This document shows, piece by piece, positions 44,109-55,775 of a stretch of 64,000 bases of DNA. The position numbers and the translations under genes are program-made. Numbering within the stretch: the stretch's first letter is position 1; each line of letters starts with the position of its first letter. The notes under the pieces are model-generated. The model was given only the letters and a program-made list of their open reading frames with translations, ran no database searches and had not been told where the DNA came from. Origin of the DNA: Ceratodon purpureus (taxonomy: Eukaryota; Streptophyta; Bryopsida; Pseudoditrichales; Ditrichaceae); NCBI GenBank assembly GCA_014871385.1, contig CM026426.1:21194573-21258572 (forward strand). Reading direction: 5' to 3'.

Positions 44109-45595
44109 ATGACGGGCAAGAGAAGGAGAGGAGGTAGGCCGCATAGAGCTAGTAATGTTAGTCCTTCTACAGGTGGTGTGGATGCTCCCGATAGTGGCAG
44201 TGGTGAAGACAATGCACAAAACCAGGGTGATGTGGGGCAAAGTGAAACATTGTAGTGTGCAGAAGAGTTTGATCAACCATTTATCTTGGATGGTATAGAG
44301 GAAACTCTGTGTCAGCGGATGGTGGTGGCTTCTCCCATGCTGATGGGTCGCTTTGCTGTATATGGTCGTGAGTTCTTTACAATTGTCGTGGGGCTCTGTG
44401 ATCAGGGTCCTCTAATAAGAGACATCTCTAAAGTCTACGGCTTCATCAAGGACGAAGACATAACTGCAGTTTGGAAAGAAGGAGCTTTGAAGGATTGCTA
44501 CGAGTTGGGGCGGTGCGAGGATTTGGAGCAGCTGAAGCTGTTTCGCTCGCACTTCTTTAAGGTATACGGTAACAAGCTTGATAACAACAAATTCCCTTTG
44601 CAATTCTTGAAGGCCTGGTATGCAACATTTGTTTATAACAAGCCTGTGAATTGGTGCGAGGAAGCACTAGACCAATAGAAGGCTTGGCTGAAGAATGCAA
44701 AGCGCAATTCAGCGAAGTTGGCACCCATCACAACCCGTTGCCAAGTGGAAGGCCTGTGCAAGGTAATTGAGGACCTGTCATCGCGAAATGGAGGTTCAAG
44801 TAGAGAAGTTTTAGGTCTCGGCTGTTTGTTAGCAGCGTAGGAAGAAGAGCAGGCCCGCAATGAAGATGTCAGACAAGCTGTTCTGGCATTAAAAGTGTCT
44901 CGCGAGAGACAGGCTACGGAAGTGCAGAAGATGGAAGATATGGATGCGGTCCCACGGATGCGACGGAAGAGGCACTGAATGCCAAATTCAGTGCACTGCA
45001 GAAGGAGAAACGGCAGGCCCTCTTAGAGTGAGGTGCTGCGGAGGGGTACAAGGACCTGTCATTGGAGATGGAGGCAATATCATCTCAACTGGCAAGCATA
45101 AGGGAAGCTGACGCCGAGATACAAAGTCAGATTGTCAAACTGAATGCTAAGGTACATATGAACTCTGCTGCTCAGGATTTGGCGATGGCAGTGTTAGAGA
45201 TGGCCAAGGAATCATTCGAGAAGGCGAGGAGGAGCATGCTTGCGTTAAAGACACCACGAGTTTCCACATACCCAGAGGCTTCCTCAATTCCCCCTTTGGG
45301 CTTCGCAAGTAAGGATACTTGTGCTCACTGTGGTTTAGGATTTGTCTGGAAAGCCATAGTACTGTCCTCTTGTGGTTGTTTCTTGCATTCTTGTTGTGCA
45401 GCAGAATTAATTGCACGAGGGAATTACAGATGTAGGATGTGTAAGGATGAGCTTCTTGCGTCGTCTCTAGTACATCTTACTGGTGAATGGGTTGCTCAAT
45501 TCGGAGGAGGGTTGAACAGGCATCAAAAGAACAAGTGTTGTGGTTTTTTGAATGTACTTAAATTAGCTCGTGGTAAAGAGAAGCAGATGGGATAG
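44109..45595 (+). pseudogene. RING coiled-coil gene (copy C), decayed
   Basis: The frame starts MTGKRRRGGRPHRASN at 44,109. It has in-frame stops at 44,253, 44,676 and 44,838, a frame change between about 44,945 and 44,975, and a TGA at 45,029. The N-terminal region contains LKAWYATFVYNKPVNWCEEAL, matching the VNW/VDW region of the other RING genes in this window. Then come long Glu/Gln/Ala-rich heptads (about 44,840-45,230) and a RING-like finger: CAHCGLGFVWKAIVLSSCGC, FLHSCC, YRCRMC. TAG ends the frame after EKQMG. It sits inside the 41.0-53.7 kb block, opposite in strand to the methyltransferase-like gene. Probably a dead relative of ubiquitin-ligase-like proteins. Confidence 0.65.
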
Positions 45596-45599
45596 TGGA

Positions 45600-46012
45600 G
45601 TAGATTGACAAGTTTCTAGTTCCTTTGACAAGAAAAAAGACCAGAAGAGGATGACGTATCTCCTCATTTTGATGACATTAAATTACTGAATCTGCTATAT
45701 TCAGACGTTAATTTTGTTTTGAAATACAGAGTAAATATAAGTGTTGTTATTATAATGAGATCTTTGTCAAACATAAGATAATTTTGCTGTGCATTTGGGC
45801 CGGGACTCTTTGTTCAGTAATACAACTGAATGATTTAATACAAGCTAGAAGTTAAAAGAAGGATGTTTGAAAATCAATGAAAGAGAGAATGACATTTAGA
45901 ATTTAAGTCCTTCACTTGGATATTCACGCAGGCCTAACAGTTCAAACAAAGATGAAGAGCAAGAGGAAAGAAGTCAATGTTCTCAAAATTACAATTCTGA
46001 TGTCAAAATTGC
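45600..46012. other. Intergenic AT-rich DNA
   Basis: This is the gap between the convergent 3' ends of RING copy C and the methyltransferase-like gene. Nothing further seen. Confidence 0.5.
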
Positions 46013-46989
46013 TCAAGGAATAAACTCATCTTCAATTTCCACCGCACTTTGATCAATGAAACGACATCGTCTAGGATGGTATTTCGAACACGGATTAGAA
46101 GAGGCACTAGAACTATGAGATGAGTATTCCGCTAAGGCTTGAGCTTGGTCCTCGATGTAGCATTGAACTCGCATGTCAGATAAGCTAGGGGACCGATAGT
46201 GTCTCTACCTTCGTGCATGAGTCAAACGTCGACTGCAGGTAGAAAAAAAAAAATGATCAACATGTCAAAGATTGTATGATCTGAAAAAGCATAAACTAGA
46301 AATACATATGATGAAAAAAAACTTACTCACATAGACTAACAATTTCTTGATCACGTGGGATGTCTTTGTCGTCTGAGAGCTCCTGTGTCTGGGTCAATAC
46401 ACGTCCTACTGGTTTTAATGATGAGGCCTGAAGCGGTTGCAGCACCTCTTTGAAAATCTCCTTGTCACCTTCCAAGGCTATAATTGCTTGGTTGTATGCC
46501 TGGGCAATCACAATAGAAGCTCATGGATAGAGGTATAGTAAGATGTTAGATTAGATAATGCAAGTGTAGATATAAGAAAAAAACAAGGAGAATCAAAATG
46601 TACTACTAAACTGTTCCAGCCGTAAGATCACACACGATACCATCTTCAAGGCATAGGTCACCTATGAAGAGTTTCATAAACGACACAGCTTTCTCCATTG
46701 GGCCCTTCCAATAGATGTCACCCTGTCGCTTTAGTGCTGTGTCTTCTTTAAGAATGTTTGGAATCACATCGTCTCTAGCAAGGTTTATTCTCTTAAACTC
46801 TGGCGGAGTAGTGACGACGAGGTCCTTTGGCTATCGGTCCACTAATGTAAAAAATGAGTGCACAAGGAGAACACCCTTGGATTTGAGAGACTGCACAAAA
46901 AAGAAGATAAATAATAATAAAAATAAATCTAGCATGTGGATGGTGGCTGTATGGAGAGCCTTGGTCAGTTAGAGTCGAGAGATAGAAGG

Positions 46990-47765
46990 CGCCTCGTAGG
47001 TACCGCCGGTACCGGCGGTGCCTTTGAAGCACCTTCCTCCATGGCGATGGCTGCATACAGCCAAACTGCCTTGAGCCAGAAGGTGCCTCAAAGGCACCGC
47101 CGGTATCAACGATGCAATTGGGGCGCCCTTCAACTCATGACAGTGGCTTTGGGGAGAGCCCCGGTCAGTGACAAATGTGAGCGGGAGGGCGCTCCAAAAG
47201 TGTCGCCGGTACCGGCGGTGCTTTTGACGTGCCTCCTTACTTTTACTTATGGCCGCTTAGGCCACCGCCTACAGATTTTAGTCGTGTAGAGAAGGGAGGC
47301 CTCTAAAACGCTCCGCCGGTACCGGCGATGGATTTAAAGTGCCCTTAATCTCACAATGATAGCTGTGTAGGCCACTCCGTACAATCAACTATCTAAGCGA
47401 GAGGGCCCTCCAAAAGCGTTGCCGCTACCGGCTTTGCTTTTGACGTGCCTCCTTGATCTCACTTATGGCTGCTTAGGCCACCGCCTACAGCCATTGCTTA
47501 GAGAAGGGAGGCCTTTAAAAAGCATCGCCGGTACCGGCAATGGTTTTGAAGGGCCCTCACTCTCACAGTGGTGGCTGAGTACGTCACTTCCAACCGCCAC
47601 CAAAGTGAGTGGAAGGGCGCTCCAAAAGCAGTGCCGGTACCGACAATGCTTTTGAGGTGCCTCCCTACTTCCACTCATGGCCATCTACGCCACCATTGAC
47701 AGCCATCACGTAGATAGCGTGGCCTCTCAAAAGCAGCGCCTGAATTGGCGCTGATTTTATAGAGC
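46990..47765. repeat. Tandem array of about 110-bp units centred on GCCGGTACCGGC palindromes
   Basis: Cores such as CGCCGGTACCGGCGGTGC stand near 47,001, 47,206, 47,312 and 47,523, with diverged cores near 47,100, 47,422, 47,630 and 47,735. Each is followed by TTTTGA-GTGCCTC or TTTGAAG-GCCC and an alternating ATGGC-GCTTAGGCCACCGCCTACAG-type segment. Diverged single units recur near 50,435 and 51,690. Confidence 0.8.
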
Positions 47766-47877
47766 CCTCAATCTCATAGAATTAGCTAAGTGGAAAACTT
47801 ACCACAACCACCAATATAAGTCACAAAGGATTCCAATTTAAGCACGGCAAAGCATCCTTCTGCAGGACCCCAAAACC

Positions 47878-48292
47878 GCACATGGAGCGGTTTTCGTGAG
47901 TAAAATAAGTAATGAGGGGAGGGTCCAAAAGGGGTGCTGGTGCCGGCAATGCTTTTTTGGCCTCTCAAACTGCGTTTCAAGTGTTTAAATCCATACTCTT
48001 ATCCGGCCTTGTCGACACAAAACCAACCGCAAAGCATTGTTCCGTAGGATGCGAAAACCGCACATGGAGCAGTTTTTGTGAAACCAATAAGTGATGAGGG
48101 GAGGGTCCAAAAGGGGTGCCGATGCCGGCAATGCTTTTTTGGCCTCGCAAAGTGTGTTTGAAGTGTTCAAATCCATACCCTTATCCGGCCTTGTCGATAC
48201 AAAACCAATTGCAAAGCATTGTTCCGCAGGACACGAATACCGCACATGGAGCGGTTTTTGTGAGGAAAATAATTGATGAGGGGAGGGTCCAA
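47878..48292. repeat. Tandem repeat of about 180 bp, two and a third copies
   Basis: Each unit starts CCGCACATGGAGC(G/A)GTTTT, passes GAGGGGAGGGTCCAAAAGG, a GCCGGCAATGCTTTTTTGGCC segment and CTTATCCGGCCTTGTCGA, and ends GCAAAGCATTGTTCCG. Starts are near 47,876, 48,057 and 48,238. Confidence 0.85.
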
Positions 48293-48324
48293 AAGCCTTA
48301 GGTGGAAATTCAAGTCACAAAAAG

Positions 48325-48410
48325 GCCCTTTGCAATGGCACGTGAGAGAAAAAAACAGGGTGCCCGCACACTTTTTACCGGGCACTAGACGTGCCACCGT
48401 GACTACCTCC
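48325..48410 (-). mobile_element. SINE fragment (3' body), same family as 21.56-21.72 kb
   Basis: GGCACGTGAGAGAAA, GCACACTTTTTACCGGGC and GTGCCACCGTGA align with 21,566-21,640 in the same order and orientation. The tRNA-like head is missing. Confidence 0.6.
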
Positions 48411-49500
48411 TTTCAGTGCTCCTCGGATTTCTTGGTTTTCTTTGACACTGTTGGCAGCTCCATCCTTCCCTCAGCGTGGTAGTACTGGCCAATAAAGAGT
48501 GGCAAGTTTGCATTCAGCTCCTGCCAAAACCTTCTCACGTAATAGAGGCTTCGTAGTACGTTGGATTTTATATCCTTGGTCAAAGCCCGAACTGGATCCT
48601 TCACGGCTTGGTAAATAGCACCATAGCCTCGATGGGTCACCCCTGCTTGGTCGTAGGCAGCAAGAATTTTACCCGGCCCTACACTTTTTCCAATTGACTT
48701 GAGAGCGTTGCTGGCAATCTTTGTCTTAACATGCTCCATAGATGGTTAAGTTGCGAGGGTTAGACCTTCATGCCTAGATAGTATCTTTGCTTATGCTACA
48801 ACAGTTCCTATTTGGACGCTTTATCCCCATAAAGTCGCTGCTTCTTATGGTTGACCCGGTTGTTGTCGTTGACAACATCCACAAGATGCGGTTGCAACAC
48901 TCTTCTAACGAGCTTCAGTCTGCGTTTTGCACATCCCGTACCAGGATTCAACTCATGAATCCCCTTGAGCAAGCGAGCCCTACATTGCATCTCCATAGGC
49001 GTGTCCTTTAAAGGGTTGGCCCTCTGCTGTAGGCGCTCACTCTCTTCCTGTGGGCGCTCACTTTCTCGCTGCCAGCAACGCACCTCGGTCTCCAAGCCCT
49101 GGATAGTCATGCCATAGTTTCTCTCCATGCTGCTCATCTCGCCACGAGTAGTCTCTAATTCATTCCGCAATTGCATGCATGTATCCTCAATGTCCATGTA
49201 ATGGTCGAGCCTCACTCTGCTGCCAGCCACGTTGTCTCTCACCTTCCACAGTTCTTCTTCAAAATGTCGGCATTACATTTCCATCTCACTTCGTGTACGT
49301 CCCCCTTCATCACCAACCTCCAATCTGCGGAAATATCCGTACAGACCTCGCTCTCCATGGCATATGAATTCTAGGCAATCCCTAAGAGTTTTAATGGAGG
49401 TGGCCTCCCTGTTCCTGGATCAACCGGGTAAATCCTGCCATTGGTCCACAAGTCGATGTTTATATTCCCGGCTGCCCTCCGTGCTAGAAAAGTTGATGGA

Positions 49501-50337
49501 CATGGTTGCTTTGATTGCAACAAACCTTGCCTAACAAGTGATGCATAGTGTGCATTAAGCAAAAGTCCAACACGATAGCTTGAAGGCTCGGCCACGCTTG
49601 CTGCCATCAAGAGTCCAGAAATCCAAAGTAGTGCTTGAAGCTCTCAATGGCTCGGAACGAACTGCAAGTATGAAGAAAAATGTTCTTATGATTGCCAAGT
49701 ACCCAAAACTCGAGAGTTGTCAACAACCAAACCCTATACTATAGCCACTCAAGGAAATTGCAAAATGAAGTGAAGAGCATCATCTACCCTAGTACTGTGG
49801 ATCACAACCAGAACTTATTATAGAGAAAACGTCACCCACAGTATAATTTCAGTCCACCGCATTAGGAGTTACAAGAACACCCTTCCAGTGCTTCCTGCTT
49901 TAATTCGTAATTGCTGCCAGCGGACATCTGTAAAAAACGGCTCACAATTTTAGTTGTCACTCTCAACCTCAAATTCCTTGAATTCTACCTTAGAATGGGT
50001 TCTTCGGTTCTGTAACATTCAAATTCTACGCACCCAACTTCGCTTGACGTTTTCGCAGGTGAGGAGATCAACCTAGTCGCGGCCAAGCGTCACGGCTTCT
50101 TACCGTTGTGGCAACAAACTTTAAATCTTGAAACCGTTGGCACCAATCACCCGTCATTTGATGAATCATGTGATTGCTTTCCTTTGACTCGAGCTTCAAG
50201 GTCAGTAAATGCAGGGAGTCGTGGTTCACCAAACATCGGAGCCACCTCGGCGCCACTAGGCACACCTCGACGCCACGCAACCCCATCCCGATACCATAAA
50301 GAGGCCATCTTAACTCTACAGGCAACACTTCTGGCAT
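49501..50337. other. No supported gene
   Basis: Mixed-composition noncoding DNA; open frames here lack recognisable motifs. Confidence 0.4.
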
Positions 50338-50442
50338 CCGCTGCCAGCAGCAGAGGGGCTTTTGGGCAGCCGGTTCACCAAACCCGGGCTGCCTTAGGGG
50401 GCCTTTTGGAGACCCCATTTTGCACGACCCGGGGTGCCGGTA
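50338..50442. repeat. Dispersed repeat shared with 21,838-21,935
   Basis: It shares CTGCCAGC, GGTTCACC and AGACCCCATTTTGCACG in order with the copy inside intron 2 of the large gene. Confidence 0.6.
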
Positions 50443-50449
50443 TTGGCTA

Positions 50450-52540
50450 TGCTTTATTGACCTCATGGACGTCTCCTAAGTGCTTAGATGACCTTCCTCG
50501 ATGACCTCCTTGGATGTCTAGCTCCCTTGATGTCAATAGCAACCCAATAGCAACAATCCATTGCTGAGGATGCAACATTTAGATATTGAATAGCTTTCTT
50601 AGGAAATTCAATTGATGAGGGAAGGCGGGGGGGGAAAAGAAGAGGTTATCGTCAATGTCACCTAGTTTTTTTGCACCCTAGATGTCTAGTTTGGAATTTT
50701 GTTTTTTAGTTTACTTAACCTTATCAAGAGCATTCAAAGAGCAATCTGAGAGGATTTAATAACTTAATCTAGAGCAGCTTACTGGAGAGATTAAATATAC
50801 GAGGGAAGGATAAAAAGGGATGTCGTCAATGGCACCATCTTATCTAGCTCCAAAGGTGTCTTACGAGTGTTAAATGTTTTAGCATAGAGGCCTCTATGAA
50901 GAGCAGCCAAAGAGCTAGGGACCAGTGAAGAAGATGCTCTCACTAGACTAGCATCAAATTCTTGAGAAAGGAAGTAATTCAGGGTAGGTTGATAAGTGGT
51001 TGCCGCCGCGCATAGAACAATGAATAGCCTCTACTGTGTTTTAGTAAGCACATGATCAAACATCAGTTCCTAAATTCATGGCTTAGTATATTGTTAAAAT
51101 TGAATAAGAGGTCTAGGAATAGTTTGCAGATAACTAAAAATCACTAATGACCTAAGAATATGTAGAGTTAAGAAGTTCATTACTTCAACAGAATTCCAAT
51201 CATAAATGCAAACGCCATGATACTCTTTTGTATTCAAGTAGCGAAAGCAATTGATGTATACTTCAATCCCATTAGATAGCACTTGAAAGAGGTATATCCT
51301 ACAATCAATTTAGCGATTGATGATAACAAGTTCTTCAAAACATGATTGATGAAGATGAGCATATATTTCAATGGGATGATTAACTTCAAATCACATGCAA
51401 TGAAATTGGACATGACTTACATCTTTGTGGACTCAAGAAATGATGGAACTAAATCTCTAATCCAATGAATCCACTAACCAAGAGCATATCCATACCTTCC
51501 CAAGTCAATGGCCTCTCCGGAGTTTCCTGCATTACAGTTACGGTTGCAACTGTAATCAGCAGGAGAATCAAGCTATCAATCTTGAGTTTAGTAAGGCCAA
51601 GCCATTTGCAAACTCTTGCAATTCTACTGTTGTCTTGCTGTTGCAAATACTCAGAATTCCACTTAGTAGGGATAGGGAAACTAGTGCCGTTAATGGCTCT
51701 GCTTTTCAGGTGTCCTATTTCCACTGATCTATTACTCATGAGAGACCTGAAAAGCAGTGCTGAACATTGACTGCACTACTTTTTAGGCGTCTTTAAAACT
51801 TGATTAATTTTTTTAAGAAAGGGCTTGGATGCTGTTGGGTGCGCCTCATCAATCTCACTTTCTAGTTTGTTTGCAACGAGCTGGCTATCGCTTTCCTTTG
51901 TTGATTTCCTATGTTATAAAGAAAATTTTGATGGATATGTGTTGAAAAGTAGTTTTTGCAAAATATAGGGATGTTTGCGGCAGTCTCAAATGACATTCAT
52001 CATGATTGATATTTGAATCTGTAAGATTTTCTCAATGTTTCATAAATGTCCCAATGGCACACCAGTAGTATTAAAGTTTTTAAGCCCAAATTTTTAGTGT
52101 TGGGCGGCATAGCTCCGATTAGTAGTGTTGAGACAAGCTGCATACAGATGTTAGACATGGCATATTTTCATGCAGTTTTGATGCTTGAGTTATCATGAAA
52201 TTCTGACAAAGGGGGAGCTTTCTGAATACAATTAGAGGCGGTTCACAAATTCATATGAGCTTTTGACAAAGTCTTTTGAGGCAGCATGCCACTAATACAT
52301 GGCTGCCTACGCAGCCATGTTTTATTGGCTTGACTTGAGAAATTTTTCAACCAAGGTATTTATCAGAATTCCAATTTTGATGATAATAGTCTTGAGTACA
52401 TAATATCTTTGTTGTTATTCATGTCAAGCATGCCATTCCGCAGAACTAGGTTTCTTTTTAATTTGCTCGGACATTTTTTATAAACAAATGTCATCCTACC
52501 CATTGGAAGACTAAGACTGTTAACACTGCTTTCATTGAAT
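50450..52540. other. Intergenic DNA; one doubtful 96-codon frame
   Basis: No convincing gene. A minus-strand frame at 51,449-51,739 has a hydrophobic stretch (SLILLLITVATVTVM) but no family signature. It overlaps a diverged palindrome unit whose arms CTGCTTTTCAGGT and ACCTGAAAAGCAG lie near 51,701-51,757. Confidence 0.35.
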
Positions 52541-53420
52541 TATAGAGTAAGATAAAAAGGTAAAGAGGAGCGTGGGGCAGATGATTGTTAAGTTCTTTGA
52601 AAAAAAAAATAAAAAATAAAAAAAAATAAAAAAAATCAATAACTAATAAGATAAAGGTTATAAATATAAATGAGAACATGCAAATAGAAATACGGAGTAG
52701 GGAAGGATGCGAAAACCATAAACCAAACTAAATAAAAGAAATTGTCAAACAAATTATAAGGTAAAAATAAAGAAATATAATATAAGAGAAATGAAGAAAT
52801 GAAATATAAGAAAAATGAAGAAATAAATTAAAAGATAAAATGGAAAAAAAAAGGAAAAAAAAGAAAAAAAAAAAAATGATGAAAAAAAATTATATGGTGG
52901 AGATAATCCAAATTAAGAAGAATGATAGATCGGGGGTAATTTGGAAATAAAGTACAATAAAGGAAAAACAATAAAACAAGAAAATGAAATTCAAAAATAA
53001 TGTAGAAGTGATCCGGACACAAACAAATCTTAAAAAACAAATGGATGAATGGCATAAAGACGAGAATGGAAGAAGTGTATCAATGCCTAAATAAAAAAAA
53101 ACTTGAAATTGAACAAATTTAATATTAAATTAAATTTGAAAAAAGAAATTAGAAGATGAAATGAAAATAGAAATATTCATGAAAACAAGATTTAAATGAA
53201 AGGATATTATCAAAATTAAGAAGGTAGATATTTCGAGAAAAGGAAAGGTAAAAATAAATAAAATATCAGAAATTAGAAAATGGAAAAAATGATGAATCTC
53301 CTATAGACGAGATTGAAAGATATTTACTAATGTGAAGATTATGTTACGATATTAGAGATGAGTTTATCAATCTTAAAAGCTTGAAAGGAAGGAATTAATT
53401 TACGTAGGAATAAGTTAAAG
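52540..53420. repeat. Purine-rich (A/G) low-complexity tract
   Basis: Long A/G-rich runs such as AAATATAAGAAAAATGAAG on the plus strand, with very few C or T clusters. No coding potential. Confidence 0.6.
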
Positions 53421-53769
53421 GGAAGAGGCGCAAAGTTATTGGTGCGCAGCTAAAAAATTTCTCAGCTAGAGATGAGAGGGCGTACAAAACTATTAAAAGA
53501 ACTGTAAATAAGTCCACGGTTATAGGGTCAACAAAATTACTAAAAAAAGAATTATCCTCAAAATATTCTGAAATTTTTTATTTTCTTAAATTTAGATTAT
53601 ATTTTTAGAAAAAATAGTACTATTTTTAGGTTTACAACCCGATTATCTGCTCTCAGCCCTTCAAATCTCCGCTCGCCGCTCGCCGCATGCATACAAGCTA
53701 CCCCTCTGTAGGTCCTCCAAGAGAAATGGCTCTCTAAGAGGATGGATGGGAAGGTAGGTAATCACTACC

Positions 53770-55001
53770 ATCATCCAACTCTCTCATGAACTTGAGGTGG
53801 ATGAGTTTGGGTTTGCCCTTGATTACTTTGTGGCTATCTATTTTGAACTTGGTGAAAATCTATGTTCGTTGCAAGATTAAAACACATGCATATTGAAGTG
53901 GGGGATTTACTTGGTGAACCCATTGCAATAATGTGTTACCATGGATCAAAAAAGTGGAGTGGGTCGGCTAAAATACGCCTTAAGGACCCGAAGATGGATG
54001 GATGTGGCCTTCTCTAACGTCTTCGTTTGTTTATCCTTAAATTGGATGAATACCATATCCGGAGGGAAAAGGTGTGTAAAACCTTTGACTCTATTGTCCT
54101 TGCTAGTTTACTCTCAATTAGAGTAAACAGCGACCAACTAAAGGGAAAGAAATGGTATGACATGTATGATGAAGTTGTGAGTGATAGCTTTCAAAGATGC
54201 CATGATTTTGAAATAACCAATATCCAAAAAAATGGAGCGATGGATTTTGCTTGGATTAAAGCATCGTCACCGAATGAGGCCAAACGGATAAGGTTGTATA
54301 AAATCTCTGTTTCCAATGAGTTTATGTATGCAAAATTTGCAAGCAAGGAAATGATGTTGGATGATGACAAGGCTAGAAAGAATGCGGTAGTTCTCATAGC
54401 ACAAAACCTCAACAAATCCAAATCTACCATTGTTCTTGAGGAAGGAATCAAGGCACATATGGGTGAGAAAAATGTGATTTGAGTGTTTTTTTGCCTTGAG
54501 AATAATAATTATGTTGGATTCTGTAACATCCAATGTGCAAGTGCAGCAGTCTATAAAACATATGTCAAACAAAATGCAAAAATCTTAAGCAAGTATGTAG
54601 AGTATTGTCTTTATCCAAAGAGTGTGGACGTAGTTAATGCACCAACATCCGAGGAATTGACAAGACTAAGATTCAGCGATGTCAACACTGCCTTGGCTAA
54701 TATGGTTCAAGCCTTAGAGAATGCACCTTCCAACAACCTCTCCAAATCTGCGCTTAACCGTAGTGTAGAAGATGCAGTAGTTAAAAGAGCAGTAGAAATA
54801 AGGAAAGAAATGAGTTTGCATAACAATGAGATTGTTGAAGAAGCCAAAGTTTATGCCGACAAAGTCAAAGCAGAAGCAAACAAGAATTTAAGAGTTCAAA
54901 TGGCACTTCTTCAAAGACAATTGAAGATGACTCTTGAATCCATCCAAGCCGACCACCCTGAGACCTTTGAAATAGAAGGTCCAATGGATATATCAAACTA
55001 G
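53770..55001 (+). pseudogene. LINE ORF1-like gene, decayed
   Basis: A mostly continuous frame with a frame change near 53,870 and in-frame stops near 54,016 (TAA) and at 54,480 (TGA), ending TAG at 54,999. Segments: FALDYFVAIYFELGE, GEPIAIMCYHGSKKWSGSAK, KWYDMYDEVV, then FFCLENNNYVGFCNIQCASA, which has the look of an RRM-type beta-alpha-beta, and a charged helical C-terminus (VEEAKVYADKVKAEANKNL). This matches the general plan of plant LINE ORF1 proteins (RRM-like plus coiled coil), and a LINE ORF2 follows 0.8 kb downstream. Base composition differs from that ORF2, which is G-poor, so they may not belong to the same element. The RNA-binding role is inferred. Confidence 0.45.
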
Positions 55002-55036
55002 TTTTGACAAATGTAGCCACAAATATCTCTACTTCT

Positions 55037-55039
55037 ATA

Positions 55040-55073
<34 letters not shown>

Positions 55074-55074
55074 T
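55037..55074. repeat. (TA)n microsatellite
   Basis: A pure TA dinucleotide run directly after the ORF1-like gene. Confidence 0.9.
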
Positions 55075-55144
55075 AAAAACCAAAAAATAATAAAATATTG
55101 TAATAAAGTATCTCTAGATACTACCTTTTTAGAAGAATACATAT

Positions 55145-55435
55145 CATCTCCAATTCAAACAAAAATTCATCCAAAATCAAAAATTCATCCTAAATCAAAA
55201 ACTCATCCTAAACTAAAAAACCATCCAAAATAAAAAAAATCATCCAAAATTCCAAATTCATCCAAAATCCAAAATACATCTAAACCTCATATTTCATCCA
55301 AAATTTATATTACATACAGAATTTAAATTACGTCTGAAACATAGTACTCATCCAAACCATAAAATCCACCAAAAGGTCAAATCCCGTTTAAAAAACAGAA
55401 CTTATCCCAAACAAAGAATTCACTCACGATATCAA
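55145..55435 (-). repeat. Left array of an 18-bp motif (TTCATCCAAAATC type)
   Basis: About 14 degenerate units of ATTCATCCAAAATCAAAA. The reverse-complement array (TTTTGGATGAAATTTGA) lies at 63,420-63,705, so the LINE between them is bracketed by inverted arrays. Confidence 0.75.
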
Positions 55436-55775
55436 TCTTACATAATACTTGATACTATACAAAAACGTAATATTATTAACAAACACTCTACAACCAGGGT
55501 CTACCAACCCCACGTGAAATTAGAAAAAAACTTATCAATATCATGAGAAAATAAAATACAAAAAGAATACAAATCAACACATATACAATTGGTTTACTAA
55601 CACAATTACAAACCATTCCTCTGAATCCACTACAACCTTGCACTACCTACCTCTAAGTCTAGAACAAACAATACATGCATTACCTAATCTATTCAACACA
55701 ACAAAATTCATAACAACAAAGTATTATTAGCTAAATTATAAAAACCCTAAAACTAGTACTTACCAAGGATACTAC

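Larger units (their letters stand above)
46013..49500 (-). pseudogene. Decayed multi-exon gene with SAM-methyltransferase-like C-terminal part
   Basis: Minus-strand exons in order: about 49,470-48,808 (LRDCLEFICHGERGLYGYF then a Glu/Arg coiled coil); about 48,739-48,413 (IASNALKSIGKSVGPGKIL, GVTHRGYGAIYQAV); 46,890-46,612 (SLKSKGVLLVHSFFTLVDR, KDLVVTTPPEF, GDLCLEDGIVCDLTAGT); about 46,522-46,327 (AYNQAIIALEGDKEIFKEV); and 46,232-46,013. DLTAGT followed one exon later by IALEGDKEIF resembles motif I and the post-motif acidic residue of DNA/SAM methyltransferases, and TTPPEF could be a (D/N/T)PP motif IV. In-frame stops occur at 46,831 and near 46,205 and 49,270. The intron between 46.9 and 48.4 kb is filled with GCCGGTACCGGC repeats. 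Methyltransferase assignment is moderate; substrate unknown. Confidence 0.5.
41024..53694. mobile_element. Putative large DNA element bounded by 25-bp inverted ends (superfamily unknown)
   Basis: Bases 41,024-41,048 (containing GCGGCGAGCGGCGAGCG) match the reverse complement of 53,670-53,694 with two mismatches. GAGATTTGA and AGAGCAGA follow further inside on both sides. Immediately outside are AAGTTA (left) and AAGCTA (right), a possible imperfect 6-bp target duplication. The 12.7-kb interior holds a RING gene, a zinc-finger-like gene and a methyltransferase-like gene plus a private repeat family. No transposase was recognised, so it would be non-autonomous or too decayed. Inverted ends are seen; the element status and exact boundaries are inferred. 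Confidence 0.5.

Noticed and set aside
11664-45595. Reassigned genetic code (TAA/TAG as Gln, as in some ulvophyte algae) to explain many in-frame stops
   Set aside because: Intact genes end in TAG or TGA (RING gene TAG, transposase TGA), internal stops include TGA as well as TAA and TAG, and stops cluster in genes that also show lost catalytic residues or frame changes. Ordinary decay is simpler.
51449-51739. Small membrane protein on the minus strand (SLILLLITVATVTVM)
   Set aside because: A single hydrophobic stretch, no family match, overlaps a diverged palindromic repeat, and a similar-length frame exists on the other strand.
41001-53710. hAT-type ends (CAGAGGGG...) extending the 41.0-53.7 kb inverted repeat outward
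   Set aside because: The outer right sequence reads CAGAGGGGTAGC inward and the left CCGGGAAAAGTTAGC. The match needs a gap, and the 8 bases beyond (CTATATGT versus TAGGTCCT) do not agree, so no hAT duplication can be claimed.
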